From contig NZ_QHKY01000004.1 of the NCBI RefSeq assembly GCF_003194605.1, positions 248,001-312,000 of the forward strand: 64,000 nt of DNA, given 5' to 3'. Positions 52,872 through 61,792 of this stretch are shown here, piece by piece (within the stretch, counting starts at the first letter, position 1; the number at the start of each line of letters is the position of its first letter). The translations under genes and the position numbers were made by a program. This DNA is from Nocardioides gilvus (GTDB lineage Bacteria > Actinomycetota > Actinomycetes > Propionibacteriales > Nocardioidaceae). The notes under the pieces are model-generated. The model made no database searches. It saw only the letters and a program-made list of their open reading frames with translations, and had not been told where the DNA came from.

Positions 52872-55766
52872 TCAGGGGGTGGGAACGGGGAACGTCCTGG
52901 TGCCGTTCTGGGGGGACGGTTCATCAGGGTCGCGGGCCAGATGTAGACCCGAGCGGTGGATGGCCGCCGACTCCGCCCCCAGGTAGGAGCGGACGACCGC
53001 AGGGTCGTTGCGCACCTCGGTCGGAGTGCCGGAGGCGACCACACGACCCAGGTTCATCGCGATCATCCGATCGCTGATGTGCGACAGCAGGGGCAGGTCG
53101 TGCTCGATGACGACCATCGTGGTGCCCAGCTCACGCCGGATTCCGAGGAGCAACTCACCGAGGGCGTCGCTCTCGCTCTGCGCGATCCCGGCGGACGGCT
53201 CGTCGAGCAGCAGCACGCGGGGCTTCAGGGCCAGCAGGCCGGTGATCTCGACAACCCGGCGGGTGCCGGTCGAGAGTTCGCCGATCTCGCGGTCCGCGTA
53301 GGCGGTGAGGCCCATGCGCTCCATGAGTTCGTCCGCTGCCGCGGCCTTGGCCTTCTCGGCGGTACGGACACCCAGCAACGACCACCACAGACGGGTCGGC
53401 GCGACACGTTCCTGGGCGACCATGAGGGTTTCGCGCACGGTCAGCGTCTGGAAGAGGGCCGCGTCCTGGAAGGAGCGGACCAACCCCGCCACGGCACGCT
53501 GCTCGGGTGAGGCCCTGGTGACGTCCAGGCCGTCGAACAGGATCTGTCCGGAGTCGGGGGTGGTGAAGCCGGCGACCATTTCGAAGAGTGTCGTCTTTCC
53601 CGCACCGTTGGGACCGATGATCCCCACGATCTCGCCGGGCGACACCCGGAAGTCGACGCCGTCGGCGGCGACCACGCCACCGAATCTCTTGGTGATCTGG
53701 GAGATCGTGAGGATCGGCTGGCCGCTGTCGGAGCCGATGTGCTCCGCATCGAGGTCCGCGATCCCGTCCAACACACCGTCGAGGTTGACCGCGCGCTGCA
53801 ACGGCGAGATCGCCGGCATCGAGGGCCCCAGACGTACGTGCACCGGGTCGATCCCCCGACGACGAGCGAGCATGTCGTAGAACATGTCCCGCAGCTTGAG
53901 GCCGACGCCGCCCAGCCCGTCGGGCAGCAGCACCACCACCAGGAGCCATCCGATGGCCAGGAGGGCCTGACCGACCAGACCCAGCCCGAAGAGGGCAGGG
54001 ATCCCCACAATGATGAGGGCTCCGATCAGCGGACCGGAGGTGACGGTGAGCCCACCGATCACTGCGATGGCGACGACGTCGATGCTGGCGCTGCTCGGGA
54101 AGGAGTTCACCGTCAGCTGCGACTGGCTGTGCCCGATGACCACACCACCGAGTCCAGCGATGGCGCCGGCTACTCCGTAGAGCTGGAGCTTGCGCATCCT
54201 GGCCGGCACGGTCAGTGCGCGGCTGGCGTCCTCGTTGTCACGCATCGCCTGGAGGGAGCGACCAAAGCCACTCTCGCGGAGGTTCTTGGTGACCCAGAGC
54301 CCGAGCGCGAGCATCAGGAGGGCGAAGAGGTAGTAGTCGACCGCGTAGTCCAGCGGGTAGCCGAACCACGTGGGCTTGGCGGGCGCAATTCCGTCACCCA
54401 GGAAGATGTCGAGCCGGAAGAGCCAACTCGTCGACGCCAGCGCGAAGGCGAGCGTTGCCAGAGCCAGCGCCAGACCCTTGAGCCGCATGGCGGGGATGCC
54501 GATGAGCATGGAGGCGATGGCGCCGGAGGCCACACCGACGGCGACACCGAACGGGAAGCTCTCGGTTGCCGTGACCACGTGGATCGAGCCGGCCGCGGCG
54601 ATGCCGGCGAAGGCGAACTGACCCAGCGAGAGCTGACCCGAGACCCCGGTGAGCAGGCTGACACTGAGGGCCACCAGCGCATAACCCGCCACCGTGGTCA
54701 GCGCCGAGGCCGTCTCGTTGGTGATCACGTAGGCCAGCCCGATGGCCAGGATGACGACCGCGGCCAGTGAGACGCGGGGCAACCACCGGACGAGGAAGAT
54801 GTCCTTGTACGCCTCGGGGACCGGCGGTGCGACCACCCGACGCCAGGAGACTCGCTCGTTGCCCGCACGACCAAGTATCGGCTGACGCAGCAGAGCGACA
54901 ATGATGATGAGACCGATCACGACGTTGACGAGGCCCGCGGTGTCGGGGTTGGACCGGAGGATCTGCTCGATCACGCCGACGCCCAGCGAGGCACCGACGG
55001 CGATCGGGATCGAGGTCATCCGTGCGATCACGGCGCCGGCCAGACCCTTGAGCAACAGCTCGGGCCCAAGACCGTCGAAGGAGACGCCGGACGTGGTCGG
55101 CGTGACCAGGATGGCCGAGAAGGCCGCGATGCCACCGGCGATCGCCCACGACAGCGTTGCCATCCGGCGGGCCGGAATGCCCTCGAGTTGAGCCGCGTCA
55201 GGGTCGTCAGCAGCGGCGCGAATGCCCATGCCGAGACGGTGGTGGTTGAGGAACCACCACAGCCCTGCCAACAGCGACGGACCGAGGATCAACATTGCGA
55301 TGATCTCCGCCCCCACGGTCAACGTGGCGACCTTGAAGGTCGGGATGTACGGCGGCACCGGGAAGCTGATCCCGCTGGCGCTGCTGATCAACAGCGCACA
55401 GACGATGAGCAACTGGGAGATGCCCAGGGTGGCGATCATGCCGATCAGGCTCGGGCGGCCGACGAGACGACGTACGACGACGATCTCGAGGAGCGCGGAG
55501 ATCCCGGCTGCCGCCCCGATGGCAATGACCACGGCCGCCCAGTACGGGACGTTCGCCTCGAGCACGAGCATCGCCAGGACGGAGGCGCCGAGCGCCCCGA
55601 TCGAACCGTGGGCGAAGTTGACGAAACGGCTGGACTTGTAGACCAGCACCAGACCGATGGCCAACAGACCGTAGGTCAGGCCCGAGAAGAGTCCGATGAC
55701 CAGTCGCTCGATGCCGAAGTCGAATCCGCCCAGGAAGAGCGGTACCAGTGCGGTGTGGAGGCTCAT
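52872..55766 (-). CDS. Fused Liv-type ABC transporter: LivH-LivM permeases plus LivG ATPase
   Basis: A 964-residue chain. Residues ~1-300 match LivH (F-V-N-F-A-H-G near 48), ~325-620 match LivM (G-Q-L-S-L-G-Q-F-A-F near 375 and R-D-N-E-D-A near 510), and ~690-945 match LivG: Walker A G-P-N-G-A-G-K-T-T near 718, L-S-T-G-T-R-R signature near 835, Walker B L-L-L-D-E-P-S-A-G near 861. The three domains are usually three proteins. Stop of the neighbouring ATPase overlaps this start (ATGA). The typical substrates are branched-chain amino acids, urea or small carboxylates; here the substrate is unknown. Confidence 0.93.
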   Translation of the reverse strand: MSLHTALVPLFLGGFDFGIERLVIGLFSGLTYGLLAIGLVLVYKSSRFVNFAHGSIGALGASVLAMLVLEANVPYWAAVVIAIGAAAGISALLEIVVVRRLVGRPSLIGMIATLGISQLLIVCALLISSASGISFPVPPYIPTFKVATLTVGAEIIAMLILGPSLLAGLWWFLNHHRLGMGIRAAADDPDAAQLEGIPARRMATLSWAIAGGIAAFSAILVTPTTSGVSFDGLGPELLLKGLAGAVIARMTSIPIAVGASLGVGVIEQILRSNPDTAGLVNVVIGLIIIVALLRQPILGRAGNERVSWRRVVAPPVPEAYKDIFLVRWLPRVSLAAVVILAIGLAYVITNETASALTTVAGYALVALSVSLLTGVSGQLSLGQFAFAGIAAAGSIHVVTATESFPFGVAVGVASGAIASMLIGIPAMRLKGLALALATLAFALASTSWLFRLDIFLGDGIAPAKPTWFGYPLDYAVDYYLFALLMLALGLWVTKNLRESGFGRSLQAMRDNEDASRALTVPARMRKLQLYGVAGAIAGLGGVVIGHSQSQLTVNSFPSSASIDVVAIAVIGGLTVTSGPLIGALIIVGIPALFGLGLVGQALLAIGWLLVVVLLPDGLGGVGLKLRDMFYDMLARRRGIDPVHVRLGPSMPAISPLQRAVNLDGVLDGIADLDAEHIGSDSGQPILTISQITKRFGGVVAADGVDFRVSPGEIVGIIGPNGAGKTTLFEMVAGFTTPDSGQILFDGLDVTRASPEQRAVAGLVRSFQDAALFQTLTVRETLMVAQERVAPTRLWWSLLGVRTAEKAKAAAADELMERMGLTAYADREIGELSTGTRRVVEITGLLALKPRVLLLDEPSAGIAQSESDALGELLLGIRRELGTTMVVIEHDLPLLSHISDRMIAMNLGRVVASGTPTEVRNDPAVVRSYLGAESAAIHRSGLHLARDPDEPSPQNGTRTFPVPTP

Positions 55767-56509
55767 GCGTGCGCCTCCATGTGTCCACCGAGCATCAAGG
55801 CCTGGACCCGCGCCGGGTCGGCAGCCAGGACTGCGGCGTCTTCTTCAGCGATGATGGTGCCCTTTTCCATGACGTAGGCGCGGTGGACGAGGTTGAGCGC
55901 CACATTGACCGACTGCTCCACGAGCAGGATCGAGGTACCGCGGTCGTTGAGGCGGCGCACAAGATCCATCAGACCGCCGACCACGACCGGGGCGAGACCC
56001 AGGGAGAACTCGTCGACCACCAGGACCTTCGGGTCCCCCACGATGGTCTTCGCCAGCGCGAGCATCTGACGCTCCCCACCGGAAAGCGTGTTGGCCAACT
56101 GGTTGCGGCGGGCATTGAGTCGGGGAAAGACGGCCAGCGCCGCCTCGGTGGCTTCCTTGGTCCAACGCTGGTCAGCGTTGGCGAAGCCGTGCATGAGCAG
56201 GTTCTCGGTGACCGTCATCGAGCCGAACGACGACTGCCCCACGACCTGACAGAGTCCCGCTTCCACCCGCTTGCGCGACGAGGCCGAGGTGACGTCGGCA
56301 CCGAAGAGGCTCACCGTTCCGGCGTCAGGGGTCAGGAGACCACCGATCACCTTCAGCAGCGTGCTCTTACCGACTCCGTTGGGTCCCAGGAGAGCGACCA
56401 TCTCGCCCTCGTCGACCCGGATGCTGGTGTCGAAGAGCACCTGGAGAGGGCCGTACGACGCGCGGATTCCGTGCGCGACCAGGGCAGGGCGGGAGGAACT
56501 ACTCGACAT
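55763..56509 (-). CDS. LivF-type ABC transporter ATPase
   Basis: A 248-residue ATPase: Walker A G-P-N-G-V-G-K-S-T near residue 41, L-S-G-G-E-R-Q-M-L near 143 and Walker B V-L-V-V-D-E-F near 164. It pairs with the LivG part of the fused protein. The ATG at 56509 overlaps the end of the substrate-binding protein gene by 11 bases; longer frames overlap it by up to 50. Confidence 0.9.
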   Translation of the reverse strand: MSSSSSRPALVAHGIRASYGPLQVLFDTSIRVDEGEMVALLGPNGVGKSTLLKVIGGLLTPDAGTVSLFGADVTSASSRKRVEAGLCQVVGQSSFGSMTVTENLLMHGFANADQRWTKEATEAALAVFPRLNARRNQLANTLSGGERQMLALAKTIVGDPKVLVVDEFSLGLAPVVVGGLMDLVRRLNDRGTSILLVEQSVNVALNLVHRAYVMEKGTIIAEEDAAVLAADPARVQALMLGGHMEAHA

Positions 56510-57872
56510 CGAACTCGCGCTCCTCACCATCATAGGTGAAGCAACCACACTCGCTGTCGAACCGCATCACGTAGTAGCTCCCAGATGCGGCGTGGGTGCT
56601 GCCGAGTCCGTTGCCGAAGCCGGAAGCGGTCTGGAACTCGCCGCCCGTGCTCTGGATCGCGTCGGCCCAGTTGCTGGCGTTGAAGTTGCCCGACATGGAG
56701 TCGGCGCCGTGCTTGAGCATCCGGACGGCGTCGCAGTACGGAAGACCGACACGGGCGGCTTCACGGTTCTCGAAGGTGATGCCGGCCTCGGCGTAGATGT
56801 CCGTGCAGAGCTTCTCCTCTGCGTTGGGGAAGTCCAGCGCCGCGGTGGTGAGCTCCTGTGGCGGGTGGAATCCGACTCCCAGCATGCCCTCGGTGACGCC
56901 CTCAGGGATCAGCGTGGGGTTGTTCGTGAAATAGGTCGGGTTGTCGAAGCTCGACATGGCGAAGCGGGGTGAGTACTGCGCCGTGGCGGCAGCAGTGGCG
57001 AACATGGAAGCCATCCGCTGGCCGCCGAGGAACATCACCTGGCCGTACTTCTTGCCGCGGAAGGTGACAGCGGCCTGCTCGAGACCGGTGAAGAGGGTGG
57101 AGACGCCGGTGGTGTCGACCCACGAAGCCTGGGCATCGATCCCCAGATCCTTGAGCATCGGGATCACCAGGTCATTGGTGACCCGGCGGTTCACCTTGTT
57201 GTCAGCCGCCACGATGCCGACACCGGTGTCGTCGAAGAAATCCTTCTCCTCGAGCACCTGGACCATCGCCTTGGCGAAGGCGCCGTACTCGGGGTAGCTG
57301 GCCGACCACAGGTACGGGTGGAGCTCCTCGTAGTACTCCTGGTCGCTGGCGACCAGTGCGGCGTCGAACATCAGTGTCTTGCGGTTGGCGTAACAGGTGC
57401 GTGCGTTCGGCTGGTACTGACCGGTCATGACGACAGCGAAGGCCTTGTCGTCCTGGGTGATCAGGTTGCAGAGCTTCTCCTCCGAGGCAGGACTGGAGGT
57501 GTTGGCGTCGTAGAGGCGGTAGATGGCCTCCATCTTCTTGCCGCCGAGACCGCCATTCTCGTTGACCCACTTCTCCATGGCCTCGGCCTGAGCTTCGAGG
57601 TCCCCGGGGTTGGCGGTCTTGAAGCCGGTGAGCTCCTCAACGGCCTGCAGGTCGGTGCCGATGAAGGCCACCTTCACGGTGTCTCCGACACCCGGGCCGT
57701 CTTCGTTGGCCGGAGCTGACATCCCACCCGAAACGTTGCCTCCGGGCATGACGGCGCCACAGCCCGCGAGTCCGAGGGCGAGTGCGGCCGTGGCAACGCC
57801 TGAACGCAGGAGGGCCGACCGGTCTCTCCAGATGCTCGAGGGCTGCACGTCCTTCTTCCTGCCAGGTGCCAC
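56499..57872 (-). CDS. Liv-type substrate-binding lipoprotein
   Basis: A 457-residue protein. The N-terminus has a signal peptide with lipobox L-A-G-C near residue 38. The mature part is a type I periplasmic-binding fold (V-K-V-A-F-I-G-T-D near 66, G-G-L-G-G-K-K-M near 107). It is divergent from typical LivJ in lacking clear amino-acid-binding motifs, so the ligand is open. It starts at GTG with GAGGAG upstream. A motif shared with the RCCR promoter lies just before it. Confidence 0.87.
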   Translation of the reverse strand: MAPGRKKDVQPSSIWRDRSALLRSGVATAALALGLAGCGAVMPGGNVSGGMSAPANEDGPGVGDTVKVAFIGTDLQAVEELTGFKTANPGDLEAQAEAMEKWVNENGGLGGKKMEAIYRLYDANTSSPASEEKLCNLITQDDKAFAVVMTGQYQPNARTCYANRKTLMFDAALVASDQEYYEELHPYLWSASYPEYGAFAKAMVQVLEEKDFFDDTGVGIVAADNKVNRRVTNDLVIPMLKDLGIDAQASWVDTTGVSTLFTGLEQAAVTFRGKKYGQVMFLGGQRMASMFATAAATAQYSPRFAMSSFDNPTYFTNNPTLIPEGVTEGMLGVGFHPPQELTTAALDFPNAEEKLCTDIYAEAGITFENREAARVGLPYCDAVRMLKHGADSMSGNFNASNWADAIQSTGGEFQTASGFGNGLGSTHAASGSYYVMRFDSECGCFTYDGEEREFDVE

Positions 57873-57902
57873 GAAAATCTCCTCAGAAGGTGGGTGAATA
57901 GA

Positions 57903-57917
57903 AGAATATATGATCTA
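57903..57917 (-). promoter_or_regulatory. AT-rich shared motif upstream of the transporter operon
   Basis: Minus strand TAGATCATATATTC. The 12 bases TAGATCATATAT are identical to 49093-49104 in front of the RCCR-like gene. TATATT within it may be the -10 of the transporter operon. Confidence 0.6.
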
Positions 57918-57938
57918 GAGACCTCAGCGTGCTCCAGG

Positions 57939-60077
57939 TCACGAAACTTTGTCGTCGCGTCGTGCCCACCAGCGGTCAGCCGCGTCGAGATCGACGATCG
58001 AATCGTTGTCGTCCGGCTCGACGGTGACCTTGCGTGACACCCGTCCGTGCTCCCACCACTCGTCGAGTGCCGTGATGTCGATGACCGAGGCACCGGCCTC
58101 GTCTTCCTCGCCCTGGGCGAGGAAGGGAGCCGGGTTCGTGCGATTGCGCTGGCGGCGGCGTACGCCCCACGCCAGAAGAGCGACTCCGGCCAGGTTCAGA
58201 GCAATGAGGCCCCAGGGGTAGGTCTCCCACTTCAGCGTGAACCGGGCGTCTTCGGAGTCACCGACCTGGCCCACGACCTGGTAGGTGCCGAAGGAGGCCA
58301 TCGGGAGCGCAACGTCGACACTCAGCACGACTCGGGCCCCGGGCTGCAGGTCACCGACCTCCGCAGCGACGATCACCGGGTCCACCTCCGTGTCCCGGCC
58401 GACACCCAGTCGCATCAATGGGTTGGTGGCCACTACGGTCCCGGTGTTCTCCACCAGGAGGATCACCTCACGCCGCGATGGGCCGCCGAAGAGCTCGCCC
58501 AGGCTGGCCTCACCGTCGAGGCGCACCTCGGAAACGGACAACTCTGGTGTGGTGCCTTCAGGGGTCGGCGGAGCTTCGACCTTCTCCACGGGCACCTTGG
58601 CCGGCACCGGAATCGTCACAGGCGGATTCACCGTGGCGGGCGCCGCGGCCGGCGGGGTGACACTGCTGGGCGGCGGGGCGCTGACGGGCGGCGGCACCTC
58701 CTCCTTCGGAGGCGGCGGCCTCCTCGTCCCAGGCACCTTGTTCTCAAGGCTCTGGCGAAGTTCGAGCGCTTCAAAACCTGCGGGGCGCTCCTGGCGCACC
58801 CGGATCTGCACGGCCTGCGGGTCGGTGACCTCGAAGGAGGCGGTGAAGGTGCCGTCGGCGGCGGCATCGACGGTGATCCCCTGCTGGCCACTCATCCTGT
58901 CGTCGTCGACGAGGCCCTTGATCTTGATGAGGGCATTCGGGTCCCAGTCGGCACCCTCAACGGTGACCGTGACGCTCTCGTCCCCGACCTCTTCGGAGGT
59001 GGCGATTGTCGGCGCGCCGAGCACCACCAGGTCCATCTCCAGCAGCGTCACTCCCCCGCTGGCGATGCGGATCTTGGCGTCGCCGCTGGGCAGCTCCTTG
59101 GACACGGCCAATGATGTGGTGGCGGCGCCGGTCGCATCGGTCACGAGGTCGTCGGTGCTCATGCTGCACACCTCGGCACCGCAGATCTGGGCCGTGAACT
59201 CAGTGTCAGGGGCGAGTCCAGCGATCCTGAGGTCCAGCGTGTCGCCGGCCCGAGCGGCGCTGGTGACCGATTGCCCCTGGACCCCGACGACCGTGACGGA
59301 GCGCACCGCGGTGGCCGTGAACTCGGCGCTCACCCCGGTCGCCACCGGCGTGGTCGCGGGATTGATCCCCGGGACCGGCTCCGCCTCCGGGAGCCCCGGG
59401 GAGTCGACGTCGACAGGGTCCCGGAACGAGGGCTGACCCTTGGTCTGGGCGTTGCAGACGAGCACCGACCCCGGATCTCCCGGTGACTCCCCCGGGATGT
59501 CGAAGACCAGGGTGTCGAGACGCAGGACCTGCAGGCCAGCAGTCGCGATCGGGAACGAGTCCTTGATCTCCAGCTCCGAGAGCGCCTCCCCTGGCTGGAC
59601 CTCGAGCTCGACGGGGCTGGAGCGGACCACGAGCGGAGCCTCCCCCGGGGGCAGGCCCACCGCCGGGGTGACGGAGAAGAGGGCAGTGCTCTCGACCGTC
59701 ACTGACGCCGGTGGCACCGGCCCGCCCTCGCTGGGCGGTGGATCAATCGGCAGCTCGCGCTCCGGGACGACGATCGGCCCGTCGGAGAGCGTCAACACGT
59801 ACTCCCGAGTGCCAGAGATCTGAGTCTCTCCCGAGGTGTCGAGCGAGAGGCGGGTCGACACCGGGTCGCCCGGGCCCCACGGCTGCACCTCGGTGGAGAT
59901 GTCACGAGCCAGCACCGGCGGGAAGATCTCGACGTCATCACGGTCCGGGACGTAGGCCCAGCAACCGCCGACGGGAGTGATCGCGTCAGCCGCGACGGCG
60001 GGCGAAGCGCCCAACCCTGATGTGACCGGCAGCGCAACTAACATTGCGGCCATGAACACCTTCGCCCTGCTGCCCAC
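57939..60077 (-). CDS. Large secreted membrane-anchored surface protein
   Basis: A 712-residue protein: signal peptide (to ~30), several beta-rich repeats of ~100 residues, a Pro-rich linker (P-P-P-P-K-E-E-V-P-P-P near 460), another beta domain, then one membrane helix (~620-640) with a ~70-residue acidic, Trp-containing cytoplasmic tail. It lacks an LPXTG motif, so it is kept by the helix. The GTG at 60077 with GGAGG at 6 bases is chosen over 60110. It is divergent from the sortase gene with a short gap, which suggests partnership. Confidence 0.78.
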   Translation of the reverse strand: MGSRAKVFMAAMLVALPVTSGLGASPAVAADAITPVGGCWAYVPDRDDVEIFPPVLARDISTEVQPWGPGDPVSTRLSLDTSGETQISGTREYVLTLSDGPIVVPERELPIDPPPSEGGPVPPASVTVESTALFSVTPAVGLPPGEAPLVVRSSPVELEVQPGEALSELEIKDSFPIATAGLQVLRLDTLVFDIPGESPGDPGSVLVCNAQTKGQPSFRDPVDVDSPGLPEAEPVPGINPATTPVATGVSAEFTATAVRSVTVVGVQGQSVTSAARAGDTLDLRIAGLAPDTEFTAQICGAEVCSMSTDDLVTDATGAATTSLAVSKELPSGDAKIRIASGGVTLLEMDLVVLGAPTIATSEEVGDESVTVTVEGADWDPNALIKIKGLVDDDRMSGQQGITVDAAADGTFTASFEVTDPQAVQIRVRQERPAGFEALELRQSLENKVPGTRRPPPPKEEVPPPVSAPPPSSVTPPAAAPATVNPPVTIPVPAKVPVEKVEAPPTPEGTTPELSVSEVRLDGEASLGELFGGPSRREVILLVENTGTVVATNPLMRLGVGRDTEVDPVIVAAEVGDLQPGARVVLSVDVALPMASFGTYQVVGQVGDSEDARFTLKWETYPWGLIALNLAGVALLAWGVRRRQRNRTNPAPFLAQGEEDEAGASVIDITALDEWWEHGRVSRKVTVEPDDNDSIVDLDAADRWWARRDDKVS

Positions 60078-60122
60078 GCGTGACCTCCGTATAAGTGCGA
60101 CCTGCGTCACTCTACGCGATGA

Positions 60123-60128
60123 TATATT
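60123..60128 (+). promoter_or_regulatory. -10 hexamer TATATT of the sortase gene
   Basis: TATATT ends 6 bases before the GTG at 60135. The larger GATGATATATTCTTC block resembles the motif at 57903-57917. It also lies between divergent starts. Confidence 0.55.
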
Positions 60129-60134
60129 CTTCGT

Positions 60135-60806
60135 GTGAACACCGCATTACGGAATCTCACCACGGGCGCGATACGCGTCACAGCGGAACTGGCTCTCACC
60201 GCGGGGTTCGTCCTGCTGCTGTTCGCCTTCTACCTCCTGGTCTGGAGCAACCAACGCACGGCCGCGGCCCAGGACGACCTGCTCAGCGACTTCCGCTCGC
60301 AGTCCGAGGACGCCGACGGTGCGACTTCGAAGGCACGGCCGGGACCAGGTGACGGAGTTGCCGTCATGCACATTCCGCGTCTGGGTGACGACTGGGAATG
60401 GGTCGTCGTCGAGGGCACCGAGGACTCAGATCTCCGCAACGGCCCCGGACGTTTCACCGACTCCGCGATGCCCGGCAAGATGGGCAACTTCGCCCTCGCC
60501 GGACACCGCGCCACGCACGGAGAGCCCTTCGCGCACGTCGACAGGTTGGAGGACGGCGACCAGATCGTCGTCGAGACCGCGAAGGAGTGGCTGGTCTACC
60601 AGGTCGCCTGGTCACGGATCGTGGCCCCGACAGCCACTGAGGTCATTGCCCCGGTGGCAGGACACCCCGGACAGAAGCCCACCCAGAGGACCATGACGTT
60701 GGTGACCTGCCACCCGCGCTGGGGATCGACCGAACGGCTTGTCATCGGCAGCCAGTTGGTCGAACGCCGCAGCGCAGCGGCCGGCCCCCCGGACGGCATC
60801 CTGTGA
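60135..60806 (+). CDS. Class E sortase
   Basis: A 223-residue protein with an N-terminal membrane helix (~18-37) and a sortase domain from ~75. The catalytic His is in A-G-H-R-A-T-H-G near residue 120, the Cys in T-L-V-T-C-H-P-R near 192 and the Arg in E-R-L-V-I near 202. The T-C-H-P pattern is class E. In Streptomyces such sortases recognise L-A-x-T-G, while the nearby substrates carry L-P-R/K-T-G. The GTG start is leaderless. A small membrane protein gene follows. Confidence 0.92.
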   Translation: MNTALRNLTTGAIRVTAELALTAGFVLLLFAFYLLVWSNQRTAAAQDDLLSDFRSQSEDADGATSKARPGPGDGVAVMHIPRLGDDWEWVVVEGTEDSDLRNGPGRFTDSAMPGKMGNFALAGHRATHGEPFAHVDRLEDGDQIVVETAKEWLVYQVAWSRIVAPTATEVIAPVAGHPGQKPTQRTMTLVTCHPRWGSTERLVIGSQLVERRSAAAGPPDGIL

Positions 60807-60849
60807 AGTCCCACTCCCCCACCGCGCGCCACCTCTGAGAGGAACTCAC

Positions 60850-61011
60850 ATGTATGCCGCCCTCTGGCGCCTGCTCCCGGGACCGCCCTGGCTCAAGGTC
60901 GCCGAGGCCCTGGTCCTGCTGGTCATGGTCTCCGCAGTCCTGCTCACCTGGGTGTTCCCGGTGGTCGAGCCCCATCTGCCCTTCGACCGCATCATCATCG
61001 GCGAGGGGTGA
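60850..61011 (+). CDS. Small single-pass membrane protein downstream of the sortase
   Basis: A 53-residue protein with one membrane helix (~20-40) and a short C-terminus. M-Y-A-A-L-W-R-L-L-P-G-P near the N-terminus is a conserved actinobacterial pattern of small proteins next to class E sortases. AGAGGA precedes the ATG. The function is unknown. Confidence 0.78.
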   Translation: MYAALWRLLPGPPWLKVAEALVLLVMVSAVLLTWVFPVVEPHLPFDRIIIGEG

Positions 61012-61039
61012 GGCGGGCCCACCGCCGGGCCAGCACGGA

Positions 61040-61792
61040 TCAGTGCTCGCGGAGCAAGGTCCCGTAGCCGTGCATCTGGTCCTCGATGCCGTTGTCGCGC
61101 AGCGCCATCCACCAGGTGGCGGCATTGATGGCGATCACCGGCTTGTCGAGCCAGCGCTCCGCCTCGTCGGCCAACTCCGTCATGCAGAGGTTGGTGCCGC
61201 ACTGCACGATCGCGTCGACGTCGGAGTCGTTGATCTCGATGAGTGACTCACGCAGGGTCTTCTCGGTGACCTGGGCAATCGCGACTGCGTTCGGGACACA
61301 GAGTCCCTTGATCTGGCCGACCTCGAAGCCGAGCTCGGTGAAGAACTTGCGTACGTTCGCATCCCCGATGGGCGTGTATGGCGTGACGACCGCAATCTTC
61401 TTGGCCCCGAAGAGGTTGAGCGCGCGTTCGCACCCCTCGGCCCCGGTGGCGACGCCCAGCCCCCCGGAGAGGTCCTGGATCTGCCTGACGAACTGGCGGT
61501 TGCCCTCGACCCCGTCCCAGAAGGTCTCGGCGCTCATGCCCATCACCATGTAGTCGGGCTGCATGGTCATCAGGCGCTCGACGCAGGAGTCCATGTTGGC
61601 CCGGATCTGCTCCAGCAGACGCTCCATCCCCGCGTCGTCACCGATCGTGCCGTCGGGGATGTGGATCCGGCCGTAGTGGGAGGTGACCCCCGGGACCCGC
61701 ATCATGTCGAACTCGGGCTGGACGATGGTGTTGGTGCTGGGGGCGATGACCCCGAACTTCCTGCGCCAGCCCAGACGGTCAACTCCGCTCAT
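61040..61792 (-). CDS. Maleate isomerase/arylmalonate decarboxylase-like enzyme
   Basis: A 250-residue protein of the Asp/Glu racemase superfamily, close to maleate cis-trans isomerase and arylmalonate decarboxylase. A-P-S-T-N-T near residue 17 and the C-G-T-N-L-C motif near 199 (Cys of the second site) are clear; the first-site cysteine is replaced (G-M-S-A-E-T-F near 85). This is the pattern of decarboxylases or of one-Cys isomerases. In a tetrapyrrole pathway it could handle substituted maleates. Its start overlaps the stop of the upstream gene (ATGA). Confidence 0.78.
   Translation of the reverse strand: MSGVDRLGWRRKFGVIAPSTNTIVQPEFDMMRVPGVTSHYGRIHIPDGTIGDDAGMERLLEQIRANMDSCVERLMTMQPDYMVMGMSAETFWDGVEGNRQFVRQIQDLSGGLGVATGAEGCERALNLFGAKKIAVVTPYTPIGDANVRKFFTELGFEVGQIKGLCVPNAVAIAQVTEKTLRESLIEINDSDVDAIVQCGTNLCMTELADEAERWLDKPVIAINAATWWMALRDNGIEDQMHGYGTLLREH

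Noticed and set aside
53739..54770. Open frame antisense to the fused Liv transporter
   Set aside because: Low-complexity acidic/Gly/His sequence with no motif.
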